NCBI GenBank assembly: GCA_001596155.1
Contig: CP014771.1
Span: forward strand, 2,852,001-2,916,000
Length of the DNA stretch: 64,000 bases
Direction: 5' to 3'
Source of the DNA: Hymenobacter psoromatis
GTDB lineage: Bacteria > Bacteroidota > Bacteroidia > Cytophagales > Hymenobacteraceae
The position numbers were made by a program, and so were the translations under genes. The notes below the pieces were generated by a model. The model saw only the letters and a program-made list of their open reading frames with translations, ran no database searches and had not been told where the DNA came from. Shown in pieces: positions 1 to 9,613 of this stretch; position 1 is the first letter of the stretch; each line of letters begins with the position of its first letter.

Positions 1-918
1 GCCGTACTGCGTAGCCAGGTCGTCGCCCGAAGGATTTGACACTTTTACGATGTACGAGTTGAACAGCCACAGTTCAAACGCGTCAGCCAGATTCTTGTGC
101 TGGGCATCGTTCTGCGCGTTAAACCAGATGGCTTGCTGCGGATTGTTGCGGAACACTTTTACCAGGTCCGAATATTTGAACGTGGCAATGTTCTTCTCCA
201 GGCCCGAAGTATTCGTACCCAACGTAGAAGGCAGCTTCAGCGAGATGGTTTTAATCTGGTGATACATCCGCGAACGTTTCTTATCAAATATCATCTCTTC
301 GGTCAACTCCATCTGGTAGATGTCCTTGGGGCGATATTCGGCCGAAGTAGCGGGCGGCGGGGGCGGCGGGGCGGCGGCTACCGTGCTCACCGTGGTATAA
401 ATGGTTTTACCCCGGCGGTCTTTCATAATGCGGCCGCTAGCATCCTTCTTAGCTACGCGCTTGGTTGCCGATGGTGTTGACGCGACGGGGGCACCCCAGC
501 CGTCATTGGCCGGAGCTGCTTTCTTGGTGCCCTTGGGAGCCGGGGTGCTGCCCCAGTCGCCACCGTCGGCATCGGGGCTAACGGGCGCTTCTACCGCGTA
601 CGACATGTTCGACGACATTTCTTTAGGCGAGAACGTCGAAGTAAGCGAGTCGTTTTTGTAAGGCTGTAACTCGCCGCGCCTTACGGCATCAATAATAACC
701 CGGCTGATTTCGTGACCGTCCGAAAACATCGGGCGGTTTTGCTTTTCACGCAGGTCAATGGCCCGCCAAATAGTTTTGCGGAACATTTGGTCGGAAACCG
801 GAATCTGCCGGATGGCCCCCGTCGAAGCGGTCGAGGTAGCCTGCTCCTGCGCCCGGCCCGCCAACGCGGCCAGCAGGGCCACGGCGGTAATAGGCAGTGC
901 TTTGAAATAGCGGGTCAT
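1..918 (-). CDS. gldN: GldN/PorN, type IX secretion component (partial, C-terminus cut by window edge)
   Basis: GldN/PorN is a periplasmic subunit of the type IX secretion and gliding machinery that works with GldK below the outer membrane. The frame is open from the ATG at 918 to base 1 (306 codons). Residues 1-23 form a signal peptide ending AGRAQ. A conserved N-terminal block follows, then a low-complexity Gly/Pro/Lys stretch at about 110-195 with six consecutive prolines, then a second conserved block (YRPKDIYQMELTEEMIFDKK). It lies 35 nt after gldM on the same strand. Identity rests on position after gldKLM and on the family pattern; the C-terminus is not visible. Confidence 0.9.
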   Translation of the reverse strand, partial: MTRYFKALPITAVALLAALAGRAQEQATSTASTGAIRQIPVSDQMFRKTIWRAIDLREKQNRPMFSDGHEISRVIIDAVRRGELQPYKNDSLTSTFSPKEMSSNMSYAVEAPVSPDADGGDWGSTPAPKGTKKAAPANDGWGAPVASTPSATKRVAKKDASGRIMKDRRGKTIYTTVSTVAAAPPPPPPATSAEYRPKDIYQMELTEEMIFDKKRSRMYHQIKTISLKLPSTLGTNTSGLEKNIATFKYSDLVKVFRNNPQQAIWFNAQNDAQHKNLADAFELWLFNSYIVKVSNPSGDDLATQYG

Positions 919-953
919 AATAGATTTTTAAAGCTAACGAATTACTAATTACC

Positions 954-2537
954 TTATTGCAGCGGGATATTGAACGCGCGGGTCATATTCACATCCTTTA
1001 CTTGGTTTTGGAAGTTCATGCGCTGAACGCTCTGTACTTCGATATACAAGCGGTCACCTTCTTTATAAGCGTTCACCATGTCACTGAAATCACCCTGCGG
1101 ACCGTTGACAGTCTTAGGGCCGATTACCGGGCGCTTACCACGGGCCAGCACCGCCTGGAAGCGCGAAACGCGATAACGCGCATCTTCCGGCAGGAACGTG
1201 AAAAAGCCAGGGTCTGGAATAGCTTTCAATGTCACTGTACGAATGGAAGTACCAGGGGTACCCTGCTTCTCATTTGCTTCGCTACCCCCAACATAGCACT
1301 TAATAGTCGGGTTCGGAATTGGGCGTACTTTAAAGACCTGTGACCCAATTGCATTGCCACCGCTGCTCACGTTTAGTGTTACTTCACGAGCGTTAGGCAC
1401 GAGCGTCACATCACCTTTTTGACCGGTGATAACCTGAGCACCCGAGGCTGAGAAACTAGGCTGATACTGAGCACCAAGAGCAGGTACTTGCACGCTCAGT
1501 TTATTGCCACACTCAAAATACAGCGCCTGCACCGAAGCCGACTGAATCTGCATGACGGGCTTGGTTATAGTATAGGGAACCAGCACTTTGAACGTAGTAT
1601 CGCGGCCGGCCTGGTTGAGACGGATAGTGCCCGTCCACGAGGACTTGGCATTACCAGCTTGGTCGAAGTTGCCGGGACGAGCCGTGAATTCAACTTTACC
1701 GTGGCCGTCGGGGCCAACTGCCAGCGACGAGCCGTTGTAAGTCATGCTCGGCTTCAGGTTGGAAGCGCTGGCCGTCAGGAACAGGTCAGCCTTGTACTTG
1801 GTGCCGGCGGCTACCGTGTTTGATTCGGCAGAGGCGAAAGCACCCAGCTTATCGAATACGATGGTCTTAGCACCGACCTTTTCAGCCTGCTTTTGCAGAG
1901 CGTCGGCTTGGTATTTCAGTACCTCCGTCTCTTTCTGACTCAGTACAGCCAGCGCGGCTACCACGGGGGTATTCTCAAAATTTAGCTCCGCGAAGTTTTT
2001 GTGCTTCTGCTCCGAGTTGGGCGCGATACGCGTATCATCCTTTGCATCGAGAGCCAATGGCCGCGCATCAGGCACAAACTGCTTGATGTAGTCCGAGTAG
2101 CCGTTCAACTGCTTTTGCAGGGGGTAGGCCAAGCCGTTCTGCTTGCCGCCGAGCATGGTGATAGCCACCTTGTCCTCGGCACTCATATTCTTATAATCGT
2201 TGCCACCCTTGGTGTTTTCGGTAGCCTTATAGAGGTTATCACGCACCCCGTTGAGGTAGTCAATAACTTTCTTGGTCTCATCCCGAATTTCCTGGCTCTT
2301 TTTGAGCACGGCCACGTCACTAGCTTGATTGCGATTCTTGGCCACGGCTGCTTCAATACCTTTTACCGTATTATCAGCCGCCGTTTCGGTTTTGCCATTG
2401 ACATCCGTTAGGCTATCGTCAATAAACTTAAATTTCAGCAAGATAGCTGAGTTAACTTGGAGCGCGAGCAGAGCGGTCAGCACGAGATACATCATGCCAA
2501 TCATCTTCTGCCGCGGGGTTTCATTAGCTGCTGCCAT
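954..2537 (-). CDS. gldM: GldM/PorM, type IX secretion motor subunit
   Basis: GldM is the inner-membrane-anchored periplasmic shaft that, with GldL, forms the proton-driven motor of type IX secretion and gliding. The 527-aa length is normal for the family. The N-terminus (RQKMIGMMYLVLTALLALQV) is the single transmembrane anchor typical of GldM. The rest is a long periplasmic region of helical then beta-domain character, ending in YEVQ-like strands around VNMTRAFNIPLQ. It sits 52 nt downstream of gldL and 35 nt upstream of gldN, so it is almost certainly co-transcribed with them. Confidence 0.96.
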   Translation of the reverse strand: MAAANETPRQKMIGMMYLVLTALLALQVNSAILLKFKFIDDSLTDVNGKTETAADNTVKGIEAAVAKNRNQASDVAVLKKSQEIRDETKKVIDYLNGVRDNLYKATENTKGGNDYKNMSAEDKVAITMLGGKQNGLAYPLQKQLNGYSDYIKQFVPDARPLALDAKDDTRIAPNSEQKHKNFAELNFENTPVVAALAVLSQKETEVLKYQADALQKQAEKVGAKTIVFDKLGAFASAESNTVAAGTKYKADLFLTASASNLKPSMTYNGSSLAVGPDGHGKVEFTARPGNFDQAGNAKSSWTGTIRLNQAGRDTTFKVLVPYTITKPVMQIQSASVQALYFECGNKLSVQVPALGAQYQPSFSASGAQVITGQKGDVTLVPNAREVTLNVSSGGNAIGSQVFKVRPIPNPTIKCYVGGSEANEKQGTPGTSIRTVTLKAIPDPGFFTFLPEDARYRVSRFQAVLARGKRPVIGPKTVNGPQGDFSDMVNAYKEGDRLYIEVQSVQRMNFQNQVKDVNMTRAFNIPLQ

Positions 2538-2589
2538 CGATAATTATCCTAATTAGCTACGAGGAATAGAGAGAATAGTCTAGTAGGGA

Positions 2590-3402
2590 CTAGCTGGCAG
2601 CACCGGCCCGCATGGCGTTCAGCATGTTGCCGTACACCCGATTGAGCGAAGTGAGGTTGCCGGTGAGGTCGGATACCTGGCCTTGCAGGCTTTCGGTGTC
2701 TTTGCCGGTCTGCACCATATTCTCCATCGCCTTGGCCATCATGCCCGAAAACTGGTTCATGGACTTGAGGTGGGTATTGGCGTCTTGCAGCTCCATCTCG
2801 TACACCGCGTTCAGCGCGCCCAGGTTCTTGGTCACGGTCTGCACCTGCATGTGGTATTCCTTGGCATCGTTGGTAGCCCCCGAGAGCGACGTAACCGCCT
2901 CTACCGTGTTAGAGTAAGCCTTGTTGATGCCGTCAAGTGAGTTGGCGGCCGTGCGCACTTTCTGCGTGTATTCGTCCGTGGCGTTGGTAGCATCGCCAAG
3001 CTGACCGAGCTGCGCGGTGGTGGCACTGAGGCGGTTCAGGCCCTGGCCCAGGTTGGTGAGGGCTTCGGGGGTAACGTTAGCGTTTTTCAGCATGTCGTCC
3101 AGCTTGCCGGTCAGGCCATTGGGCTGGGGAGCGCTGTCGCGGAAGCGATTGTCGTTGGTTGAAGGGTCGTAGCCCTCGCTCAACTCCGGGTAAACCAGTG
3201 CCCAGTCGTGGTCGGACTGGTGAGGCTGGAAAGCACTGAGGAAGAAGATAACGGCCTCGGTTCCGAGACCTACCATTAGCATAGTATCAGCACCTTTCCA
3301 GTGCAGGATTTTGAATAGAGCACCGATAATAACAACTGCTGCGCCAATGCCATATACTTTCGGCATTACGTCGTCATAGAGGAAATTTTTCTTGCGAGCC
3401 AT
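2590..3402 (-). CDS. gldL: GldL/PorL, type IX secretion motor subunit
   Basis: GldL is the inner-membrane proton-channel partner of GldM. In this 270-aa protein two transmembrane helices are visible at about residues 18-32 and 40-57. A glutamate within the second helix falls at residue 49 (MLMVGLGTEAVIFF). That is the position of the membrane-buried Glu known to be required for motor function in Flavobacterium GldL. The rest is a cytoplasmic helical region rich in heptad-like Leu/Asn/Thr spacing. The gene is 77 nt downstream of gldK. Confidence 0.96.
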   Translation of the reverse strand: MARKKNFLYDDVMPKVYGIGAAVVIIGALFKILHWKGADTMLMVGLGTEAVIFFLSAFQPHQSDHDWALVYPELSEGYDPSTNDNRFRDSAPQPNGLTGKLDDMLKNANVTPEALTNLGQGLNRLSATTAQLGQLGDATNATDEYTQKVRTAANSLDGINKAYSNTVEAVTSLSGATNDAKEYHMQVQTVTKNLGALNAVYEMELQDANTHLKSMNQFSGMMAKAMENMVQTGKDTESLQGQVSDLTGNLTSLNRVYGNMLNAMRAGAAS

Positions 3403-3479
3403 ATTGAATTAAGCTAACTAGCTATGTTAAAAAAGTTAAGAAAGAGAAAAAGGATGAATTGGAAGACTATGATGGATTG

Positions 3480-4496
3480 TTAGTTCAGGCGACGGTTGGT
3501 ACCCATGCCGATTTGAATCATGGAGCAGCGGAAGCCAATATAAGAGCGGGCCGAATCCTGGTATTCGAAGTTGCGCGTGCCGGTTTCCAGGTAATACTGA
3601 ATATCCTTCCATGAACCGCCGCGCACTACTTTGCGAGGTTCGTTATCATCCGAGTTAGTGGGGTTCAGGTCCCACACTATCGGCACGGAAGCTTCCATGT
3701 AGGCATCATCGCACCACTCGCTTACGTTGCCGGCCATGTCGTAGAGCCCAAAGTCATTGGGGAAATAAGAGCCCACTTCGGAAGTATAAGCATAGCCGTC
3801 GGAAGCGTAGTCGCCCCGGCCCGGCTTAAAGTTGGCCAGCATGCAGCCTCTCGTATTGCGAACATAAGGACCGCCCCAAGGGAAGGTAGCGCCTTCGCGA
3901 CCACCGCGAGCGGCGTATTCCCACTCGGCTTCCGATGGCAGGCGGAAGTTGGGGTAGGGAGCTTCGCCCAGCTCTTCGTTGGTGTTGTTCTTGAGCTTCG
4001 TGCGCCACGTGCAGAAGTAGCGGGCAGCGAACCAGTCCACCCCTACTACCGGATAGTCGTCGAAAGCCGGGTGTGAGTAATAGTACTCCAGCAACGGGTC
4101 ACCCATGTGGTAGGTGAAGTCGCGCACCCACACCGTCGTGTCCGGGTAGAGCTCCGTTTTAATGTAGTCTTCGCCCAAAGCCTCTACCGAGTCCTGCATG
4201 ATTGCGTTGACAAACTGCCGGTACTCGTTATTGGTAATCTCGGTTTCGTCCATATAAAAGCCGGCAATAGTTACCTGCTTATTCATGTTCACCATCGAGG
4301 CCGCGATGTCCTGGTCGGTCTGGCCCATGTGGAACGTTCCACCGGGGCAGGGCACCATTCCGAAGGGTACTTCCTGCGGATTGAATATGGGCCGGTCGTC
4401 GGTCCCTACTAGGTCGCCTTGGAAGTTTTTAGTAAAACAGCCACCCAGAAGTACCCCCGATAAGGCTAATAGAGGTAATACCAGAAATTTTTTCAT
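3480..4496 (-). CDS. gldK: GldK/PorK, type IX secretion lipoprotein (FGE-sulfatase fold)
   Basis: GldK is an outer-membrane lipoprotein that forms the periplasmic ring with GldN. The 338-aa product begins with a lipoprotein signal and lipobox LLGGC, making Cys20 the acylated residue. The body is a formylglycine-generating-enzyme-like (SUMF1) domain. It shows the family strings NFRLPSEAEWEYAARGG and RKVVRGGSWKD near the C-terminus. Members of this lineage are not expected to have FGE catalysis. It is the first gld gene after porP, matching the porP-K-L-M-N order of Porphyromonas. Confidence 0.95.
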   Translation of the reverse strand: MKKFLVLPLLALSGVLLGGCFTKNFQGDLVGTDDRPIFNPQEVPFGMVPCPGGTFHMGQTDQDIAASMVNMNKQVTIAGFYMDETEITNNEYRQFVNAIMQDSVEALGEDYIKTELYPDTTVWVRDFTYHMGDPLLEYYYSHPAFDDYPVVGVDWFAARYFCTWRTKLKNNTNEELGEAPYPNFRLPSEAEWEYAARGGREGATFPWGGPYVRNTRGCMLANFKPGRGDYASDGYAYTSEVGSYFPNDFGLYDMAGNVSEWCDDAYMEASVPIVWDLNPTNSDDNEPRKVVRGGSWKDIQYYLETGTRNFEYQDSARSYIGFRCSMIQIGMGTNRRLN

Positions 4497-4737
4497 AATA
4501 AAGAGAAAGAACTAATTTATAATCAGGCAGCGATTGAGGTAAATTGTGTAAGTATTGGCAAATCTACGTTGCACCAAATGGCTGCGCAACACGCTTCTGA
4601 CATACACACACGCTTATTGGTTCAACCGGGCAAAAAACCTGCTGGACAACCCTAAAAATCCATTCAAAGTCCTATTTAACCACAACTTATCTGCGTAATT
4701 AATTTTGTCGTAACAGCAAACGCTGCTTTAAAACCGA

Positions 4738-5736
4738 CTAGAAGCTATAGCGTGGTGTACGAATAGCCGGGCGGGTAAGCAGCACTGCTTTAGGAAGTCG
4801 GAGAGAGAAAAGAATTTCGTGGGAGCTGAAGGCACGTGCGGCTTGGTTGAAGGCAATGAAGTCGAAGGCGTAGCCAATGCGGTAGCGGTTATCGGCCCCG
4901 AAGGCATAGCCGAGCAGGCCAGATACTGATTCGTCGTAGCGGTAGTTGAGGCCAGCCGAAAATTGGTCATTGTAAGTGGCCCGCGCACCAACTTCGAAGG
5001 AGTAGTTGTGCTGATTGTCGTATTTGCTCTTCGTATCGTAGTTGCCTGGTAATACAGCCTTTACCAATAGCATCGGCGTGACCGTAACGCTGGATGAGGC
5101 CTCGATATTGTAGCCCGTTGTCAGGTAGGCGTGGTTTTCGCCCAAATACTGGCTGCCTACCCCGGCCGTACCATTGCTTTTGAAGGTATACTCGGAACGC
5201 AGCAGGTTATTAAGGCTTAGCCCAGCGTAAAATTTGGGTGCCTCGTACCAGATTCCCGCACCCGCGTCAAACTTATGGTCGGAAGAGTTGGCCGGGATAT
5301 TAATGTCGTTGGGGTCGATGGCGCGATACGTGCCTTTACCGATGTAGGTGTAAATGCCCTGGATGCCTATGCCCAGCTTACCACTACCCAGCTTGATGTG
5401 CTGCGAGTAAGAAAGCGCTGCGTTGGTCATCTTCGTCACGCCCGCCTGGTCGTAGTACACCGCCAGCCCTACCCCCCCGCTAAGGGGTAAGATGGGGATG
5501 GAAGCCGATACCATCCCCGTGCGGGGCGAGCCATTATCGTCGCCGAGTGAGTTGCCCAAATTCAGGTATTGATAACGACCAATAACGTTAACCTCCGTTT
5601 GCCCCGTAATCCCGGCGTAAGCTGGGTTGAGGTACATGCTGTTGAGGCCATAATGCGTGAACTGCGGCTGTTGCTGCGCCAGGGCAGGCGCGGCGGCGAC
5701 TGACAGTAGCAGCGCGGCGAGTACTATTCCTTTCAT
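4738..5736 (-). CDS. porP: PorP/SprF family outer-membrane protein
   Basis: This 332-aa PorP/SprF family protein forms an outer-membrane beta-barrel that tethers the type IX machinery or assists adhesin export. Signal peptide residues 1-20 end APALAQ. The mature start carries the family pattern YGLNSMYLNPAYAG and then repeated amphipathic strands (VGLAVYYDQAG, NYSFEVGARATY). It heads the cluster, 241 nt upstream of gldK. A promoter-like TACATTTG lies 68 nt before the start. The C-terminus ends YSF, with an aromatic terminal residue as expected for a barrel. Confidence 0.9.
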   Translation of the reverse strand: MKGIVLAALLLSVAAAPALAQQQPQFTHYGLNSMYLNPAYAGITGQTEVNVIGRYQYLNLGNSLGDDNGSPRTGMVSASIPILPLSGGVGLAVYYDQAGVTKMTNAALSYSQHIKLGSGKLGIGIQGIYTYIGKGTYRAIDPNDINIPANSSDHKFDAGAGIWYEAPKFYAGLSLNNLLRSEYTFKSNGTAGVGSQYLGENHAYLTTGYNIEASSSVTVTPMLLVKAVLPGNYDTKSKYDNQHNYSFEVGARATYNDQFSAGLNYRYDESVSGLLGYAFGADNRYRIGYAFDFIAFNQAARAFSSHEILFSLRLPKAVLLTRPAIRTPRYSF

Positions 5737-5803
5737 AAGGGCGGCGAAGAAAGGGGGCGAATAAAATGACGGAAAACAGTAGCTGATATCAACAACCTAC
5801 GTT

Positions 5804-5811
5804 CAAATGTA
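5804..5811 (-). promoter_or_regulatory. Bacteroidota -7 box for porP-gldKLMN
   Basis: On the minus strand this reads TACATTTG, an exact match to the Bacteroidota TAnnTTTG promoter box, 68 nt upstream of the porP start. No clear -33 TTTG is seen at ideal spacing. Confidence 0.45.
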
Positions 5812-5941
5812 ACTACTAATTAACCGTCCGAAAGCGCTAGTCGTTCGGGAGAAACGACGGGCGCGCCGATTTAATCGCCCGGCACAAACCTGACGTTCCG
5901 TGTTTACCAGCCAGCCTGCTCATCATAGCCACGCGTTGCTG

Positions 5942-6727
5942 CTAAGCGGCATGCTGCCTAATGTAGGCCTCAATGGCGCCCGTCATGGACGGGGCGTTGG
6001 GCATAGGAGCTTCAATATCAAGGATAAGGTTGGCATCACGAACGGCCTTGGCGGTGGTAGGGCCAAAGGCGGCGATGCGGGTTCCATCCTGCAGGAAGTC
6101 GGGAAAATTGACGAATAGCGAGCTGATGCCGGAGGGGCTGAAAAAAGCCAGGCAGTCGTACTTAACTTCCGCCAAATCAGACAAATCGCTGGCTACGGTG
6201 CGATAAATGACGGCCTCCGTGAATTTCAGGTTGTTGGCCCGCATGAATTCGGGTAGGTCGTCCTTGCGAATGTCGGAGCAGGGGTAGAGAAATTTCTCCC
6301 CCTTGTGCTTCTTGATGACATCAAACAGGTCGGCGGCCGTGCGTACCCCCACGAAGAGCTTACGTTTGCGCAGCACGATATACTTCTGGAGATAATTGGC
6401 CGTTTGTTCCGAAATGCAGAAATACTTCATCTCGGCGGGCATTTCCAACTTGGCTTCCTGGCAAATGCGAAAGAAATGGTCAACGGCATTACGGCTGGTA
6501 AAAATTACCGCCGTATGCTCCAGAATAGCTACCTTATCCTTCCGAAATTCTTTGTAAGGGACTCCCTGCACATCGATAAACTCCCGAAAATCTATGCGAA
6601 TACCGTATTTCTCAGCCAGTGAGAAGTAGGGTGAAACGTCGTTGGTGGGCGTGGGCTGGGTAACCAGAATGCTACGAATGGGCTGGGCGTGCCGGTCCAG
6701 ACCCGGCTGTACTGCGCTCTCGGCCAT
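5942..6727 (-). CDS. hemD: Uroporphyrinogen-III synthase
   Basis: HemD cyclises hydroxymethylbilane to uroporphyrinogen III in tetrapyrrole synthesis. The 261-aa length is usual. The two-lobe HemD pattern is visible: an N-terminal start RSILVTQPTPTND, then AVIFTSRNAVDHFF in the first lobe, and DCLAFFSPSGISSLF with RIAAFGPTTAKAVRDANL in the second. It lies 70 nt downstream of a DUF4271 gene on the same strand. HemD/DUF4271 pairs near the T9SS cluster are a recurrent Bacteroidota arrangement, from memory. The sequence family is highly divergent, so the call relies on the lobe motifs. Confidence 0.85.
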   Translation of the reverse strand: MAESAVQPGLDRHAQPIRSILVTQPTPTNDVSPYFSLAEKYGIRIDFREFIDVQGVPYKEFRKDKVAILEHTAVIFTSRNAVDHFFRICQEAKLEMPAEMKYFCISEQTANYLQKYIVLRKRKLFVGVRTAADLFDVIKKHKGEKFLYPCSDIRKDDLPEFMRANNLKFTEAVIYRTVASDLSDLAEVKYDCLAFFSPSGISSLFVNFPDFLQDGTRIAAFGPTTAKAVRDANLILDIEAPMPNAPSMTGAIEAYIRQHAA

Positions 6728-6797
6728 AGAAAAAAGAAAAGGTAATAATAGAACTATAGACCGTGTGACATTTCTTACTTATTGCCTTCGTTCCTGT

Positions 6798-8009
6798 TCA
6801 GATAGCATACGTAAATACGATGAGCTTCAATAAAACAGCCAGGGGCAGTACTTCGGTAGCACAAAGGTACGCGAACAAGTGAAGATTAAGCAGCGATGTG
6901 CGCTGGTGCAAAGTTCGGGCCACCCGCAACACCGTGGCCGTGAGCAACAATAGCACACATCCATTGGCCAGTTCAACAACCTGGGGCCAGCGCGCATTCA
7001 GCCCCAGATACAGCAGGAGTACCAGGGGCAGCAGCAGGCCCAGCAGCAGAGTGGTGCGCAAAAACTCGCGGTAGTGCACATTGACCAGCGCGCGCAGGTC
7101 GAAAATATAGCTAAGCAACTCCACGAGCAGGTATTTGCTCAGCACGAAGGTCAGAATAAGGGCAGTATACAGCGATACGCGGGCTACTATGGCCGACTCA
7201 CGCACTTTGAGCACCTGCTGCAACAGGGGCAGGCTACTCAGGTCGGTGTGCAGGGCCGTGAGCAGCAGCGACAACGACAGGGCAAAAAGCAGCACCAACA
7301 CCAAGTTAAGCCAGGTAAAAGCCGGGCGCGCCAAAAAGGCCTGGGGCTCGGTAGAGTTGCCAAACAGCTCATTTACTTGCAGAATGCGCGCCAGGCCAAC
7401 CGGATTAGTTGCCCGCACCACCCCATAGAGCAGCCCCACCAACAGCAACAGCACCAGCAACGCACTTTCGCCCTGCAGAGGCGGCACCCGCAGCATAACC
7501 AGCGCCGGAGTAGCGGCGGGGGCAGCCAAGCTAGCGGCCCGCACGGGGGCCTGCGCTTCGGCACTGAAAGAGCTGAGCGCCGGGTAGCCTTCGCGCTGCC
7601 ACACTGCCAGCAGGTGCGGCCGCCCGGCCTGAGCGGCCGGAACAGTACGCGCGAGGCCTATTACGTAGCGTCCGCTGGCCTTAGCGGTGAATATGAGTTG
7701 ATTATCCAGAAAAATGCTCAGCCCGCGAGCCGCCGCGAACGACAGCCGGAAGGGCTGCTGGGGCAGCAGCCGCACCCACTGGTAATAGGTGTGGGCCGGC
7801 GCGTGGTAGCCTGGCAAATACAGGATAAGGCGGTTGCCGGCCACGTCGTGCAGCAGCCAGTTGTCGGGGTCCAGGCCGGGGGCGGCGGCGGGGGGTAGGG
7901 GATAATATTCGGCGGCGAAGGCACGGGGCACCAGCGCGCTGCTCACCAACCACGCGCTAAGTAGCAGGCCCAGACAGCCCCGCAGAAAAGACAGACGGCC
8001 CGCAGTCAT
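6798..8009 (-). CDS. DUF4271 integral membrane protein
   Basis: This is a 403-aa membrane protein. A signal peptide (to about residue 33) is followed by an extracytoplasmic region of about 150 residues and then six or more hydrophobic helices from about residue 180 onward. The first is LVMLRVPPLQGESALLVLLLLVG and later ones run to the C-terminus. The C-terminal helical block matches the DUF4271 pattern that precedes hemD in many Bacteroidota. The function is unknown. The gene is 17 nt downstream of the MraY-like transferase gene and precedes hemD, suggesting one transcript. The N-terminus is Ala/Leu/Pro-rich and low in complexity. Confidence 0.75.
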   Translation of the reverse strand: MTAGRLSFLRGCLGLLLSAWLVSSALVPRAFAAEYYPLPPAAAPGLDPDNWLLHDVAGNRLILYLPGYHAPAHTYYQWVRLLPQQPFRLSFAAARGLSIFLDNQLIFTAKASGRYVIGLARTVPAAQAGRPHLLAVWQREGYPALSSFSAEAQAPVRAASLAAPAATPALVMLRVPPLQGESALLVLLLLVGLLYGVVRATNPVGLARILQVNELFGNSTEPQAFLARPAFTWLNLVLVLLFALSLSLLLTALHTDLSSLPLLQQVLKVRESAIVARVSLYTALILTFVLSKYLLVELLSYIFDLRALVNVHYREFLRTTLLLGLLLPLVLLLYLGLNARWPQVVELANGCVLLLLTATVLRVARTLHQRTSLLNLHLFAYLCATEVLPLAVLLKLIVFTYAI

Positions 8010-8026
8010 GGCAGCAACGGCTTTGG

Positions 8027-9100
8027 TCAGGACGAGGAGGCCACCTGCCGCCGGGCGGCCCGGCTTTGGTAAACGCCCAAAAACACGCTCAGCAACACCG
8101 AAAAAATTACCAGAATTCCTATCAACACGAGATTGCCAAGGAAGAAGAAGTTGATAACGAAGAGAATAACCACAATATTCAGCAGCCCAAGCAGCAGCAC
8201 GGCGCTGATTTGGGAGAAGCCCATCGCCATAATGCGGTGGTGCACGTGGTTTTTATCGGGCGAGAAGGGCGAGCGGCCGGCCGCCATGCGTAGAATAAAC
8301 ACGCGCAACGTATCGAACAAGGGCACGAAGAGCACGCCCAGCGTCACGGCCGGCGACTCGCTGCCGAAGGGCTGGCCCGTGCGGCTCCCCAGCTCAATAA
8401 ACTGAATGGCTAGTATCGACACGATGAAGCCACAGACGAGCGAACCCGTGTCGCCCATGAAAATACTGGCCCGGTGGAAGTTATAACGTAAAAAACCTAA
8501 TATTCCGCCAATGAGACATACCGAAACGAAGGCGTAGTTGCTGAACTCGGGGCCACCGTAGCGGTAGAAATAATAGCCGAAAGTGCCCGCCAGAATCAGC
8601 ACGATGGTGCCGGCCAGGCCGTCGAGGCCGTCGATGAGGTTGATGGCGTTCGTAATCCCCACAATCATCACAAACGTGAAGCCGTAGCTCACGCCCACCG
8701 GCAGCGTATAGATGCCCAAAATGCCCTGGAAGCTGGTTACGCGCACATCGGCCATTATCATGACGACACCCGTGGCCAGCAGCTGGCCCACGAATTTTTT
8801 GGCAACCGAGATGGTGACCAAATCGTCTTTCAGGCCCACAAAAAACAGGATAATGCAGCCGGCCAGCAGCTCCTTCACCCCGTTGCTGAGCGGAGCAAAA
8901 ATGGTGAGCGCCGACATGAAGCCCGCAAAAATCGCTACCCCCCCCAGGCGGGGCGTTAGCGACTGGTGCACCGTGCGGCCATTGGGCGTGTCGAGCAGGT
9001 TTTTGAGGTGGGCAATCTGCACGATGGAGGGCACCGCGAACATAGCCACTAAAAGTGCCCACAAAGCGGCCAGGCCCAGGTAAATACTAAAGTGATTCAT
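8027..9100 (-). CDS. MraY/WecA-type undecaprenyl-phosphate sugar-1-phosphate transferase
   Basis: The protein is predicted to transfer a sugar-1-phosphate (GlcNAc-1-P or similar) from UDP-sugar to undecaprenyl phosphate, the first step of a surface polysaccharide or teichoic-like polymer. It has 357 residues and about ten transmembrane helices. Family motifs are present in order: PNGRTVHQSLTPRLGGVAIF, GLKDDLVT (Mg-binding Asp pair), NAINLIDGLDGLAGT, FMGDTGS and the C-terminal PDKNHVHHR. The last motif is typical of the WecA/TagO branch rather than MraY. It stands alone without other glycan genes, so the polymer cannot be named. Confidence 0.85.
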   Translation of the reverse strand: MNHFSIYLGLAALWALLVAMFAVPSIVQIAHLKNLLDTPNGRTVHQSLTPRLGGVAIFAGFMSALTIFAPLSNGVKELLAGCIILFFVGLKDDLVTISVAKKFVGQLLATGVVMIMADVRVTSFQGILGIYTLPVGVSYGFTFVMIVGITNAINLIDGLDGLAGTIVLILAGTFGYYFYRYGGPEFSNYAFVSVCLIGGILGFLRYNFHRASIFMGDTGSLVCGFIVSILAIQFIELGSRTGQPFGSESPAVTLGVLFVPLFDTLRVFILRMAAGRSPFSPDKNHVHHRIMAMGFSQISAVLLLGLLNIVVILFVINFFFLGNLVLIGILVIFSVLLSVFLGVYQSRAARRQVASSS

Positions 9101-9153
9101 GAAACAAACAGTGCGGCACAGGCCACGTAAGATAGCACCAGCGCCCCGAAAAG

Positions 9154-9576
9154 CTAGCCGTGGAGCACGCCCGCCCGGCCCGCCAGCAAGTCGAGCCGGC
9201 TCAGATTGGCCACTATGATGGAGTCAGGCACGAAGACAAATTTCTTATCAAAAATCTTGCTATCGCGGTAATAGCTCACCCAATACTGGTTGGTGAGGTG
9301 AAAAACGGCCGGGTCAATGAGCTCGACCGGGGTAGCCGAGTGCGGCCCTACCTCCGGAAAATGGTAGCGCAGCGTGGTGGTGCGCACGGCCTCGCCGGTG
9401 GGCTGGGTGCCGTAGCCCTCGGAGCTGATGAGGACGGTTTCGAGGCTGAAATCGTTGTGATTAAGCAAATATACCGTCCAGGTTGGCACGCCGGCGGTGC
9501 CAGTTGCGGCTTCTTCGTCGGGCACGATGGCGATGGTTATACCTTCTACCGAATCAAAAGAAATATCTTGTTTCAT
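9154..9576 (-). CDS. Conserved hypothetical protein, 140 aa
   Basis: I do not recognise a named family. The ATG at 9576 (MKQDISFDSV) is preferred over an upstream in-frame start that would run into lipB. The product looks like a soluble all-beta protein, with alternating hydrophobic strands (GVPTWTVYLLNHNDFSLETVLI) and a Ser/Thr/Gly-rich middle. It has no signal peptide or membrane segment. It is 37 nt after the lipB stop on the same strand. Confidence 0.6.
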   Translation of the reverse strand: MKQDISFDSVEGITIAIVPDEEAATGTAGVPTWTVYLLNHNDFSLETVLISSEGYGTQPTGEAVRTTTLRYHFPEVGPHSATPVELIDPAVFHLTNQYWVSYYRDSKIFDKKFVFVPDSIIVANLSRLDLLAGRAGVLHG

Positions 9577-9613
9577 ACCTAAAAAACTAATAGCCGGCAC
9601 AGCACCTATGCAG

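Noticed and set aside
6862..6869. TACCTTTG promoter box for hemD inside the end of DUF4271
   Set aside because: It matches TAnnTTTG but lies in coding sequence (Tyr-Leu-Cys) 135 nt before hemD, so it may be chance.
7074..7898. Long plus-strand open frame (274 codons) rich in Gln, Arg and Gly
   Set aside because: It is antisense to the DUF4271 gene, low in complexity and without any family motif. It is a product of high GC and codon pattern.
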